The translations under genes and the position numbers were made by a program. From Palaemon carinicauda (taxonomy: Eukaryota > Arthropoda > Malacostraca > Decapoda > Palaemonidae), in the NCBI RefSeq assembly GCF_036898095.1, contig NC_090750.1, positions 84,117,152 through 84,181,151 on the forward strand: a stretch of DNA of 64,000 bases, written 5' to 3'. Below the pieces are notes generated by a model. It was not told where the DNA came from, ran no database searches, and saw only the letters and a list, made by a program, of their open reading frames with translations. This document shows positions 20,700-32,052 of the stretch, one piece after another (the stretch's first letter is position 1; each line of letters starts with the position of its first letter).

Positions 20700-21318
20700 C
20701 ACAGAAAAAAACATCATTCTAAGTTTACATCATAATTGATATCCAATACTTGAATGCATGATCATTTTCAATTTAAACACACCAAGATAATAAATCATCA
20801 TCATCATCATTATCTCCTCCTACGGCTATTGATGCAAAGGGCCACAAGATAATAAATAAGTATTAATTGGCGGGGATTTTATATCCTCAAATATGAACCA
20901 AGTTTGAAGTCTCTGTGACAACGATGTCCAAACTTATGGCTGATTACGAGAATTGGACATTTTGCTTGACCCTGACCTTGACCTTTGACCTTCCAAAATA
21001 TAATAATTTCCAACTTTTGCATAACAGTTAATCCCTGCAAGTTTCCTATTCTATGATAAAAGTTGTGGCCAGGAAGCTGTTCACAAACAAACACAAACAC
21101 ACAAACAGGGACGAAAACATAACCTGCTTCCAACTTCGTTGGCAGAGGTAAAAATATACGAAGAAAAGCACATCATTCTAGCTTTACATAATAAAAAATT
21201 GCCAAATACTCGAATGCAAGATTTTTTCAATGTATACACACCAAGATTATTCATCATCATCATCAACATCTCCTCCTACGTCAATAGACAGAAAGGGCCT
21301 CAAAATAATAAATAAACA
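20700..21318. repeat. Direct repeat pair of about 160 bp flanking a dispersed repeat
   Basis: 20,700-20,860 and 21,160-21,318 share ACATCATTCTA-GTTTACAT, AATACT-GAATGCA, ACACACCAAGAT, a (CAT)n run, TCTCCTCCTACG and AAAGGGCC at about 80% identity. A copy of the AGGTCA-rich repeat sits between them. The arrangement suggests local duplication around, or with, the insertion. Confidence 0.6.
20870..21152 (-). mobile_element. Dispersed AGGTCA-rich repeat, copy in u
   Basis: It runs from GGCGGGGATTTTATATCCTC to CCAACTTCGTTGGCAGAGGT. On the minus strand it carries GGTCAAAGGTCAAGGTCAGG (about 20,988-20,969). It keeps a longer body end (CAAACTTATGGCTGATTACG) than the arm copies. Confidence 0.6.
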
Positions 21319-22103
21319 CAGGTAAATACGGAATATCTGAAATAGAAGATACTGAATCCACCAACAACAAACTCACGATGATTAAAACCCGAAAAACAAA
21401 CAGGGCGTATAATGATATATTGAGATCCCGATCTCGACCTCTCCTACGTATAATGTTACACGAGTTTTCTTCTCCCATTTCTAATTAGCAGTACATCTCC
21501 CCCTTTCTATTGTACCCTTGCCTCTTTTTGTATGCCTATAACTTCTCATTTTTATCTGATCTTTTTTTTTCACCCAAGTCTATACCAATCCCAGAGCACC
21601 TGAGATGGAAATATAGACGGGGAGATAACAAAAGGGTTATTGCCAAGCTGTGATAACTGTGATAGGTACCGTGTTATCGTTAGCTACATGGGTGCGATGT
21701 TAAGTTTAAAAAACAATTCGGTGTAATACATCATGCCAAAAGGTGGGTGAATCTCGATACATCCTCGTCCTCCTTCTTACACAAGGAGAGTAGTATTGGT
21801 ATTCCATGAAAGTATGTATTTCATCTCAAATATCAGTTACAAGTAAAAAACAACACTAATCCATATACATATCAGGTATCCTAGCAGGAAATGTATGACG
21901 CTTGGTATTTTATGTAGCTACATTGTTAAAAAAGGTAAAACTCCGGGAACAAATTTTGTTAAAAACGGATATATTCACTAACACGTAAAAGATAATAATA
22001 AAGTAGGGTAAAAATTACGGTCGCCTGTATTACTGAAATGCGGCCGAAAACTGTATATTTTTACCGAGAATTTTCGATTAACATTACGGTTCTTTAACAG
22101 TGT

Positions 22104-22983
22104 AAGAAAGAAAGGATATATAAAGTGTTATTTAAAAATGCAGTACTAATGCAAGAAAATACGTGTTAATCTAGTATTAAAATGGCAGAGAACCATTCAA
22201 GTCAAGAAACAATACATTTTTATTACAAGATTTTAAGAACTATGATGTCTCTTCCATTATTTACTTGTAATTATCTGTAAGTGTCCGTTTTCAAAAACGC
22301 AAAGTCAGAGATAACCCCATGACAATTTTGACACCTAATATACCCAACAAACACATCACCCATACATACCATATCGTACAAGGATCCCAAATTAAATTTT
22401 CTCCAAATCTGATACCTATGACCAAGTATACCTAATAAAGATGTCGCTAAACACGTTGATTCAGTCCCATGATTTTCTTAAACATACCAGTAGGTCTGCA
22501 TAAAGCTTTGTTTGCAGTTACTCAACCCACCAACCTCCCTTTACAGTTCAATATAACAAATCCATCAATTGATATAATAACCCAGAAAACTATGATTCTC
22601 GATGCAGTTGCTCATTTCAAGGTGAAAGAGGACATCATACCATAAATATAAATGGATTTTAGGCGATGAAGGTTACAACGGAGAAAGAAGACATTCAAAA
22701 TCATGTTTTGAAATATAGACCTAATAATTTTTCCAAGCCACACATCGGTACACTACCCTGTGATACACAGCTGTTATGCTTCAGTACACTCAACACAAAA
22801 CGAAAACACAGAACGATAACACAGCACACACTATTATGCAAAACGGTTTCGACCGACCGCGCCCACTACAATATAAAAAAAGGGGCATCTTAAGTACACA
22901 AACCATCATTTAATAACTATTTCATCCAAAGTCTTTACAATATTCCAATTCCTAATCTCCCTTGTCTCGTGCCATATTTGAAC
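22104..22983. other. AT-rich stretch beside the candidate exon, no gene seen
   Basis: It contains a 75-residue frame (22,666-22,893, plus strand) with no recognisable motif, which I do not support as coding. If the exon at 22,984-23,147 is real, part of this stretch would be its 3' untranslated region on the minus strand. Confidence 0.45.
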
Positions 22984-23147
22984 TCAAGAATACCTCACAA
23001 AAGGTCTAGATGTTGTTCCGTAATCCTTTGCATAGTTGATGAACCGTGGCATCTGATACGTCGTACCCAGCAAAAACTTTACGACCACTTCGGGGTACAT
23101 GAAGCCCTTTAGAAGATGGTCAGCGGTTTTCATGTTCGGTTCCTTAC
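22984..23147 (-). CDS. Candidate last coding exon of an unidentified host gene
   Basis: A 164-base segment follows a good acceptor on the minus strand (pyrimidine-rich tract then TTTTTGTGTCAG) and encodes, from its third base, KEPNMKTADHLLKGFMYPEV, VVKFLLGTTYQMPRF and INYAKDYGTTSRPFVRYS, then TGA. The peptide is well balanced in composition and the segment is locally richer in G+C than its neighbours. Neither is true of the random ORFs nearby. Codon phase requires one base from the previous exon. I do not recognise the family, and I see no zinc site or signal. The boundary sequence CAG|GTAAGG also resembles a donor, so the opposite reading (exon upstream) must be considered, but the open frame lies downstream. 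An identical copy exists at 44,129-44,292. Confidence 0.5.
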
Positions 23148-23344
23148 CTGACACAAAAATGGAAAAGTTTCTTTAAAAAAACACACACACATTACGTTGC
23201 CCAGTATGAAGTGCTAAGTGATATTTTCCGCTACCCTTGGGCCCCCACCTGAACTGCCTGCTGTTTTTTTTTACTTTTTGTTCATCCATTTTTGTCTTTT
23301 CCAGCCTGGTTCTCCAACTCCTTGAGCTACACTTGCTCCAACAA

Positions 23345-23345
23345 C

Positions 23346-23413
<68 letters not shown>
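23345..23413. repeat. (AAT)n microsatellite
   Basis: About 23 AAT units; the tandem copy is at about 44,490-44,558 with nearly the same length. Confidence 0.97.
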
Positions 23414-23415
<2 letters not shown>

Positions 23416-23709
23416 TGGATGGTTGCTGAGACTTTCTTAGCTACTATAAAACGTATAATATTGGCAATTATTACGAAAACGGACAATTTTCAGTTTAGAA
23501 ACATTTTCAAACCAAAATATTCCAATTTAATAAATGAATCATTCACCAAGACGTGGAACACACATCAACATCCCTGATTATGAATACTATCCATACTTTG
23601 CACTATCTCGTATTAATATCATCAACTGTTTTATCCACCTTTGTACTATTTGCATTATTATTATCAGCAACGAAGTAAATTCCCAAGAAAGTCAAGACTG
23701 ATTAATAGA

Positions 23710-23868
23710 TTTGAAGTTTTCTGGCATCCAGACATCGAAGGTCATTGAAGCCGATATCATTCATCTTAAATAAATGAAATAATATTCAATAAAAACCATA
23801 AGAGCGAAGAATGAATGAATGAATGATTTGAAGTTCTCTGGCATCCTGACGTCGAAGGATAAGAGCGA
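23710..23868 (-). mobile_element. Two tandem SINE-like tail segments
   Basis: GATTTGAAGTTTTCTGGCAT at 23,710 and GATTTGAAGTTCTCTGGCAT at 23,826 each continue with C-GACRTCGAAGG. They are separated by a (GAAT)n-like run (GAATGAATGAATGA). The segment matches 12,004-12,062 in inverse orientation. Confidence 0.55.
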
Positions 23869-24204
23869 AGACGTACTTATGAAATTCATATAGCCTTCAG
23901 AAGACCTGCTTCTGAAAAAATCTAAAAATACCGCTAGCATAATACGACACAACCTGCCCAAGAATCTTGGCAAGGATGAACCTGCGAGAGTTATACCAGG
24001 TTTTTAACCTTCAGGGACCTTGGGTCCTCCTGGGATACAAAAGCAGAGAACAATCCCTAGGACTTCTTTCAACTCTCAGATGAGATACGCCCACTTAAGA
24101 GGAGGGAGAAAGAAAGGAGAGCGAGGGTGCGTTATGACCGCAGACATAACACGGAGCGTAATCTTACGCCGAAAATGACAGATGTAGTCAAGGACAAAAG
24201 ACGT

Positions 24205-24313
<109 letters not shown>

Positions 24314-24506
24314 AATATGAGGGGAAAGGCAATAAGAAAAATAAAACGGTCAAGAAGGCATAGGGGCACATCACAAAAAGTGGGGAGACGGAATACAGGG
24401 GGAACATGTGTGTGACTGAAGCAGAAAGAGATTTTTATTTTTTACTTTATATACGTAGATAATCCTTCAAATACTTTACATACACACATATTGTATATGT
24501 ATGTAT

Positions 24507-24509
<3 letters not shown>

Positions 24510-24577
<68 letters not shown>
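24510..24577. repeat. (TA)n microsatellite
   Basis: About 68 bases of TA; the tandem copy (45,653-45,690) is roughly 30 bases shorter, one of the larger differences between the two units. Confidence 0.95.
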
Positions 24578-24578
<1 letters not shown>

Positions 24579-26196
24579 CATTAAAAAATTCTACATAAAA
24601 AGACAAAAGTAGTTAGCATGATCTTATTAATGAACGGTGAAAAGTTTGGAAATGGCAGCAATATTGCGGAAAATTATACAAAATATGATTGAAATAAATG
24701 TATACCTAAAAAGGATCTACATTCATCCGCAAAATTACATACACAATTGTTCGAAAATACCATTCTAGATTGTTGGAAAAGATGAAAAAATTATGTTACA
24801 TATGAAATAATTTCTGATTGAGCTAAATGGGAATTCTAATATTTGAATGCTACTAAGAATTAGAAAGTCTTCCATTATTTACATGGTCAAAATAAATGCC
24901 ACAGAGCCTGGATATTTCTAATTTGGTTGCAAATATGGAACCTCTTATTCTTAGCAACTCACTTTTCACTAAATTCAGTTGATGAAAATATCAAATGACT
25001 GGAATTGTTTTCTAATTTTTCGAAATAAGTTTCCCACCCATTGTTTCGAATAAACTGTGTAAACAGTTATAAATATCCAATCATTAAATAAATTGAATGG
25101 ATGTACCTAACTATAGGTTGTAAATGAATCAGTTAGCAATACAATTACACAAGTCTTCACATACCAATGAAATTACGTAAATATAAACGAGATGGTCGGA
25201 ATAGCATCTACAGCTAACTGCATTTAGGCTCTTAGACGATAGGCCAACAAAACCTTATCCATCCCATGTACTTTATGAGACCAGCAGCAGCAGGTGGGGC
25301 TGACCCTTGTATGGATTACCCGTAGACCATCGTTACCAATAGGCAAAAAAAAACCATCGTTTCGAACCCTATGGACAAACGGTGCCGTCCCCAAAAGTGC
25401 GGACAAATATACAACCATTCCTCGTTCTTTATGGCCAGTGGTCAGAGAGATTGTCCCTGAGTGGATTTCATGATAACCATCGTCACAACCAAAATGTCAT
25501 TGTGTCGGTGTAAATTACTCATAAAAAATAAAGACATGATAGTTCGATAACAATAATGCACCTGCTATGGAATAGTAATTGAATCAGAAAGGCTCTCTGT
25601 TTAAATTAATCAAAAAGTGTCCGAGCATTTAGGAGTAAAAATTATGCAGGATGTACAATGTTAAGGCCACAATGCAGAGGGCAAGGCATCACTTTGTTTT
25701 AAGATGTTATTCATATTTAAAAAAGTTTAGTACATGTACATAAAAAAACTTAATATTCAATTGTCATTGATGAATAATGAGTAACATTCTAATGAAGTCA
25801 GCAAATATGGCTGAATATTGAGCATGATTTCATATGTAAAATCATTACCCCTTAATGTCAGTATTTAGATAAGACCATGCAATGAAAAAATAAAAGAAAG
25901 AGGAATGAGAAGAAAAAAAAATAAGAGGAATAAGAATAAATGAATTACAGGAAAGCGGAAAATCATCATACTATTAAAAATGAATTGTAAGAATGCAGAA
26001 AATCATACTATTAATGATTCAGCATTCTTTACTGTCAATAATAAGGAGCAGGATTTCTTCTTACACGCTTAATATTCGATAAAATATTCAGACGCAAACG
26101 TAGAATATTGAGCACATACACTTCATTGTAATAAAAAACGCTGAACTTTTTTAATAGCATTGTTATTTACCCGTTTCTGTGTCAAGAACCTCTTAC
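24578..26196. other. AT-rich spacer, no gene supported
   Basis: Most of it is featureless AT-rich DNA. A GC-richer patch at 25,225-25,500 has short minus-strand frames without recognisable motifs and is more likely an unclassified repeat. Missing middle exons of the candidate gene could lie here, but I could not define any. Confidence 0.4.
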
Positions 26197-26273
26197 GCTG
26201 GTATCGTGTGATGTTTGCAAAGACGGCAATCGATCATTTTCGAGAAGAATTTGTCAGCCGACACCAAATCCAT
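26197..26273 (-). CDS. Candidate first coding exon of an unidentified gene
   Basis: On the minus strand an ATG with purine at -3 and G at +4, preceded in frame by a TAG 15 bases upstream of the ATG, opens MDLVSADKFFSKMIDCRLCK followed by HHTIP. The frame then meets GC|GTAAGAGG, a strong donor consensus, leaving two bases of a split codon. The CxxCxHH-like cluster could bind metal, but I recognise no family. It does not splice in frame directly to the exon at 22,984-23,147, which needs one carried base, so intermediate exons or a different gene are required. The tandem copy at 47,307-47,383 is identical. The short length keeps confidence low. Confidence 0.3.
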
Positions 26274-27264
26274 CACAACTATACACTACACCGTTTGTAA
26301 GTCAAACACTACCTTTACTCCCCCAGAAATCGGCCTTCACTTAAAATGATAATTTCAGTAATACTTTTTAACAATAATTTCCCCATTGACGTGGTGAAGT
26401 GAAGTTTTTTTTTTCCAATAAACAGCGAAAAAATAATGACATTCATCTTTTGCTCTAAAATGCGGTAACTGTAAGTAGACCCCAGCACCAATGAATTCTA
26501 ACGAACTTCTTTCACTCCAAACAATCACATAAACATATGTTTCATCACCAATGTACTTTCATCCATAAATTAACTTAGGACAGTTAGCTTTCAAGTTTAT
26601 GAAAGTCTCTTTAAAATTGAACAGTCTTTCCACTTTGTCTACAAAGAAATTAGCACGTGCATCAAACAAATAAATCCTCTACTTGATGTTTGATAAGAGC
26701 CAAACAACACACAGCTCCATCATGATAATAAATAAAGTAGAAAACATTTATCTCAATTGTAAGACTAAGATGTGGGCTTTTGAGTTTTCTTTTCTAAAAT
26801 GAGTAGCTGAAAGTATTGGCGTGTGTGAGAGAAAAAATTGCAAAGTGTATGGGTAGAATTGCAATTACTAATAGGAACACAACTTGACAGTCGCCATCTT
26901 TAATCCATAAAAATGATTCCGTGTAATAAATTCTATTGCAGATGTGAACAAACTGAATCCCAACTATTTCTTTTAAGTGTGAACATAACATCTTTGAGTT
27001 CGTGAGCAAACCTATTTCTCTATAATATGAATGTAAGCGTTCAACGGACCAGAGTAATAAAAATAGGTAAACTAAATCATTCTATTTCCCAAAGTGAAAA
27101 TTCATGTTTTGAATAATAAGGTGAACTGAAAAATATCGACAAAAAAATCTATATTGGGTATAGTCTTATAATGAGAATATTGATGTAAATAATGTTGAAC
27201 TTAATTTTAAACAACACAAAAAAAAGTAATAAGGGTTTCCACTTATTCTCTGTTCATAAATATC
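26274..27264. other. AT-rich spacer, no gene seen
   Basis: A minus-strand 71-residue frame at 26,794-27,009 has a hydrophobic end, but no other coding sign, and is broken in the tandem copy by a one-base deletion. If the candidate start at 26,273 is real, its promoter would lie here; I see no clear core promoter motif. Confidence 0.4.
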
Positions 27265-27375
27265 TATATTATTATTATTAAATGCTAAGCTACAACCCTA
27301 GTTGGAAGAGCAAGATGCAATAAGCCCAGGGGCCCCTGTACAAAACAACTAAATAGCTTGGAGCTTTCCTAAGGA
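27265..27375 (-). mobile_element. Short non-LTR tail fragment
   Basis: TATTATTATTATTAAATGCT then AAGCTACAACCCTAGTTGGA, AGAGCAAGATGCAATAAGCC and CAGGGGCCCC. Same tail family as at 5,203-5,310, preserved nearer to what looks like its consensus. Tandem copy at 48,372-48,480. Confidence 0.65.
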
Positions 27376-27586
27376 GAAAAACTCACAAATGCAATCCTTG
27401 GTTTATCTTTTTATGCAATAACAAACTTTATCTGATCACCGCAGGAAAAAAGTTAACGTAAAGGAGGATGGATAGTGAATGTATTTTAAACATTTAAATA
27501 CAGTATATAAATTTCAGATTCTTAAAAGTCTACGCTGCTATTGTCTAACGAATAACTGCTTACTTAAAAACTTTTCATTACACACA

Positions 27587-27593
27587 CACACAC

Positions 27594-27641
<48 letters not shown>

Positions 27642-27769
27642 CTGAACACACACGCACGTCATACTGTATATACATATACATATTGTACATTATATATATA
27701 CACATACATGTGTATATATACTGTACAGTATGTATATGTACATACAGAATGACGTGCGTGTGTGTGTGT

Positions 27770-27809
<40 letters not shown>

Positions 27810-27810
27810 G
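27587..27810. repeat. Compound (CA)n/(TA)n tract with an inverted segment
   Basis: CACACACACA, TA runs, and CACACACGCACGTCATACTGT mirrored by ACAGAATGACGTGCGTGTGTG around 27,645-27,770, so a hairpin of about 60 bp per side can form. The R arm homology to L starts in the last TA run. Confidence 0.8.
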
Positions 27811-28056
27811 TATATACACACATTATATATACAATTGCCTAAAAATCGAGAAAAAAAGCCCAGCGGGGCTATAGGTGGAATCCAATATCAACAGCGTCTA
27901 TTACAAGTTTACGCGTGACGTTAAGTGACGGCCAAAGTACCGTAACGCCCCGGTGTGGGTGTCGGGTTTCGTATCTGGGGTTTGTCTTTGGGAGGGGCAG
28001 AGGGGAAGAAGGGGGAGGTGGGCCACCAGAGAAAAGGACAAGGGGAGTGGAGGCTC

Positions 28057-28059
<3 letters not shown>

Positions 28060-28114
<55 letters not shown>

Positions 28115-28156
28115 GAGTAGATTCAAAATGAGAGAAAAGGACAAGAGAAGATGCCC

Positions 28157-28208
<52 letters not shown>

Positions 28209-28250
28209 GAGTAGATTCAAAATGAGAGAAAATGACAAGAGAAGATGCCC

Positions 28251-28295
<45 letters not shown>

Positions 28296-28339
28296 AGGGA
28301 GTGGATTCAAAATGAGAGAGAAAAGGACAAGAGATGTTC

Positions 28340-28376
<37 letters not shown>
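28060..28376. repeat. Four (GA)n arrays separated by three spacer modules
   Basis: The spacer AAGGGAGTAGATTCAAAATG through AAGATGCCCAATGAGAG occurs three times (from about 28,111, 28,205 and 28,292), each followed by a GA array. L has one spacer. Spacers are about 50 bp and the full modules about 85-95 bp. Despite the array-spacer look, the spacers are the same sequence, so this is not a CRISPR. Confidence 0.92.
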
Positions 28377-28381
<5 letters not shown>

Positions 28382-28729
28382 AGAACTAAACTGGAAGAGG
28401 GGATGAGGGGGAAACAGGAGAGTTGAAGAGACAAAGCCAATGATTTAGCTGTGTGGGTGTTAGGTGGAAAAGAGCGCGGGGAGGGGGGGGGGGGAGAGTA
28501 GGTTGGGGGAGGGCCACAAGAAAAGAAGGGGATAGGGGAGGAGAAGACTGAAATAGGGAAATGAAAACAGAGATCGCCGAGGGAAACATTAAACGAGGGG
28601 GAATGGTTACAGAAACCACGGGGATACGAATATAGGAACTCAACACTAGGATTGAGAAAAAAAAAAAGCAGTCTAACTGATCTTTATGCTGACTATCATA
28701 ATAAAAGTAACTAGTTCAGAAAATAGATA

Positions 28730-28772
28730 AAAAAATTAATCCATATATATATATATACATTTATATATATAC

Positions 28773-28819
<47 letters not shown>

Positions 28820-28843
28820 GTGTATATATATATGTATGTATAT

Positions 28844-28876
<33 letters not shown>

Positions 28877-28880
28877 GTAT
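28730..28880. repeat. (TA)n/TATATACAT compound tract
   Basis: TA runs with periodic ACAT and TGTGTATA interruptions. Counterparts are at 14,680-14,792 and 49,830-49,960. Confidence 0.9.
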
Positions 28881-29101
28881 TTTATATATATAATATACTT
28901 CTTATGTTGCCATATAATACTTTCCAAAGTGATAAAAATTTAAAGGTCATTGTGGAATGGCGCACAAATATTTCTGTATCTTTTTTTTTCATCTTTTTAT
29001 CTGTACGTGAATGTATAAATGTATGTAGAGGATCACCTATTTTAAGCACTTACACTTTTCCATGAAGAGTGCATATGAGTGAGCGTGTTAAAATATGTAT
29101 T

Positions 29102-29154
<53 letters not shown>

Positions 29155-29533
29155 CAGATCCATTGACACTGCAGGTCAGAGACGAGGGTGTGAAATATCA
29201 CTATAGCTATTCAATATCATCAAGGGATCGAGTGTTGCAAGAAATCAGCGGAGAAAAAAAAAAAACAAGGGATACAGGGATAAACTTTTTGGGATAAGAA
29301 AAGAATAAGGAATGGAGAGTAAGGTGGCAGAACACGAATGAAGACACATTTTGACTATCCTTAATACTAGCCACGCTACAACCCTAAAAGGAAAAGCAAA
29401 ATGCCACAAGCCTAAAGGCACCAATGGGGAAAGCAACCCAGTGAGGAAGTATAGAACTAACATCTAGATTATAAATGAGAATTTTAAAAATAAAAGACCA
29501 ATACAAATTTTCTACAAGTCATATAATTATAAA

Positions 29534-29827
29534 CTATGAAATGAGACTTATGTCAACATGTTCAACAGAAAAGCATTTGCAACAAGTTTGAACTTCTGAA
29601 GTGTCATCAATTACAGTAAGTACCAAATTAAGAAGACCATTCCACAATCTGGCCACAGCTGAAATAAATCTTCTAGAATACTGTGTGGTATTGAGCCTTA
29701 TGATGAGAGAGGCAAGACTGTTAGAATAAACTGCATGATTAATACTACGTACTATATTGCATAGTCTGGGAAGATCTGAATGCAAAGGATAGTCAGAATA
29801 ATGAAACATCTTATGCAACATATGCAA
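29534..29827 (-). pseudogene. Non-LTR RT C-terminal fragment, duplicate a
   Basis: A 97-residue frame includes MFHYSDYPLHSDLPRL, RLNTTQYSRRFISAVARLWN and a C-terminal VEHVDISLIS, then stop. The frameshift seen in L (13,680-14,222) is absent here. The 3' tail follows at about 29,450-29,360. Upstream, 30,170-29,895 encodes a weak continuation with LNITFFVRI. The catalytic core is missing, so it is a truncated dead copy. Confidence 0.72.
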
Positions 29828-30410
29828 GAAAAATTAACAGCCACGCTGCAGGAAGTTAATATTCAGATTAGGATCTTGAGGTGAAATTTGGAAATTAAAT
29901 GCGGACAAAAAAAGTAATATTCAGGAAGAATATAAAATGTACCGATGCATTGGAAATGTCAAGAAATTTGAAGATACGAGGAAGTGATTGAAAATCAGCC
30001 TGGGTGAAAGGAAGGATAAATGTTTTGAGAAAGTTTGTTGAGAGCGCGAAGGTGGTTAGGTTAGTGAAAAGGGTCATATAATAATGGAAGTGTTGGGGGA
30101 AATAAGGAGAGGAAGGTCTCGATAGCCCGGACGCGGACAAATTAAGGGTAAATGGCAAAGGTTGTACCAAGAAACAAATAAGACTAATAAGGGGCTATTA
30201 TTGAGGAAGGTTTCATGAGATTCAACATATAAAATATGAATTGGGCAGTGCCTGCTGCCTTCGTGTAGTAAGCCACCCTTAACTAGGACAAAAACGACTT
30301 ATAAATGCAAGAGTATTGTCAAGGTTGTTACATTAATAGAGTTTAAATGAAAATTTCAATGCACTTATAACGTCATAGAAACTACAATTTGTATCTATAA
30401 AACATTATAT

Positions 30411-30456
<46 letters not shown>

Positions 30457-30833
30457 AGATCCATTGACACTGCAGGTCTGAGACGAGGGTGTGAAATATC
30501 ACTATAGCTATTCAATATCATCAAGGGATCGAGTGTTGCAAGAAATCAGCGGAAAAAAAACCAAGGGGTACAGGGAGAAACTTTTGGGATAAGAAAAGAA
30601 TACGGAATGGAGAGTAGGGTGGCAGAACACGATTGAAGACACATTTTGACTATCCTTAATACTAGCCACGCTACAATCCTAAAAGGAAAAGCAAAATGCC
30701 ACAAGCCTAAAGGCACCAATGGGAAAAGCAACCCAGTGAGGAAAGGAAATATAGAACTAACAAATAGATTATAAATGAGAATTTTAAAAATAAAAGACCA
30801 ATAAAAAATTTCTACAAGTCATATAATTATAAA

Positions 30834-31127
30834 CTATGAAATGAGACTTATGTCATCATGTTCAACAGAAAACCATTTGCAACAAGTTTGAACTTCTGAA
30901 GTGTCATCAATTACAGTAAGTACCAAATTAAGAAGACCATTCCGAAATCTGGCCACAGCTGAAATAAATCTTCTAGAATACTGTGTGGTATTGGGCCTTA
31001 TGACGAGAGAGGCAAGACTGTTAGAATAAACTGCATGATTAATACTACGTACTATATTGCATAGTCTGGGAAGATCTGAATGCAAAGGATAGTCAGAATA
31101 ATGAAACATCTTATGCAACATATGCAA
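30834..31127 (-). pseudogene. Non-LTR RT C-terminal fragment, duplicate b
   Basis: Same 97-residue frame with a few substitutions (RPNTTQYSRRFISAVARFRN in place of the RLNTTQ and RLWN wording; VEHDDISLIS at the end). The changed Leu and Trp residues in otherwise conserved places argue that it is not under selection. Confidence 0.72.
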
Positions 31128-31709
31128 GAAAAATTAACAGCCACGCTGCAGGAAGTTAATATTCAGATTAGGATCTTGAGGTGAAATTTGGAAATTAAAT
31201 GCGGACAAAAAAAGTAATATTCAGGACGAATATAAAATGTACCGATGTATTGAAAATGTCAAGAAATTTGAATATACGAGGAAGTGATTGAAAATTAGCC
31301 CGGGTGGAAGGAAGGATCAATGTTTTAAGAAAGTTTGATGAGAGAGCGAAGGTGGTTAGGTTAGTGAAAAGGGTCATATAATAATGGAAGTGTTGGGGGA
31401 AATAAGGAGAGGAAGGTTTCAATAGCCAGGATGCGGACAAAGTCCGGGTAAATGGCAAAGATTGTAACAAGAAACAAATAAGACTGATAAGTGGCTATTA
31501 TTGAGGAAGGTTTCAGGAGATTCAACATATAAAGAATGAATTGGGCAGCGCCTGCTGCTTTTATGTCTTAAGCCAACCTTAACTAGGACAAAAACGACCT
31601 ATAAATGCAAGAGTATTGTCAAGGTTGTTAAACTAATGGAGTTTAAATGAAAATTTCAATGCACTTATAACGTCATAGAAACTATAATTTGTATCTATAA
31701 AACATTACA

Positions 31710-31762
<53 letters not shown>

Positions 31763-32052
31763 GACCGGTAGCTAATACATAACAGAAAACCAAAATCAAC
31801 GAACATCTTCAAATCTAAATGAAGGAAAAACATTACAGAAACCTCAAAATTCTTTGAGTTCTCCAAAATAAAAACTACCCCCAAAATACTGTCAAAGAGG
31901 CACCATATGGGACAGCATTCTGAGAGAAACCAGAGGCAGCCTGGAGTCAGAATTGAGGAGGATGTGGCTACAAGGAGGGGTAGTGGTAAGGTCGAAGCAC
32001 TTGTATGGGGGGGAGGGAGAGGGGAAGAAGAAGCCAATGATGGATGGGGTGA

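Larger units (their letters stand above)
20434..22103. mobile_element. Fold-back or DNA-transposon-like element with ACCGTA-rich inverted ends
   Basis: The segment at 20,434-20,665 and the reverse complement of 21,925-22,103 align over roughly 180-230 bases, sharing AACCGTA, TCTCTGTAAAAATA-like, ACAGGC-ACCGTAATTTT and GTTATCTTTTA-like blocks at about 75-80% identity by eye. The right end finishes ACAGTGT, giving an ACACTGTTAAAGAACCGTAA terminus on the minus strand. The body has no transposase that I can see and has been invaded by other repeats. It could be a non-autonomous element or two independent copies in opposite orientation. The right end recurs in R2 at 43,070-43,248 without its partner. 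Confidence 0.5.
29107..31760. repeat. 1.3-kb tandem duplication bounded by (GA)n arrays
   Basis: GA arrays lie at 29,107-29,152, 30,413-30,455 and 31,711-31,760. The two intervals (29,153-30,412 and 30,456-31,710) align with a period of 1,300 bases and about 97% identity by eye, both starting AGATCCATTGACACTGCAGG. L has one interval. Junctions inside GA arrays suggest unequal exchange or slippage between arrays. Confidence 0.95.

Noticed and set aside
22666..22893. 75-residue ORF conserved in both tandem units
   Set aside because: The units are nearly identical throughout, so conservation is uninformative; no motif, no splice or promoter context.
26794..27009. 71-residue ORF with a hydrophobic segment on the minus strand
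   Set aside because: The frame is lost in unit 2 through a one-base change, the composition follows AT-rich DNA, and no signal or domain is recognisable.
28060..28376. Array-and-spacer pattern reminiscent of CRISPR
   Set aside because: The spacers are near-identical copies and the repeats are simple GA runs of variable length in a eukaryotic context.
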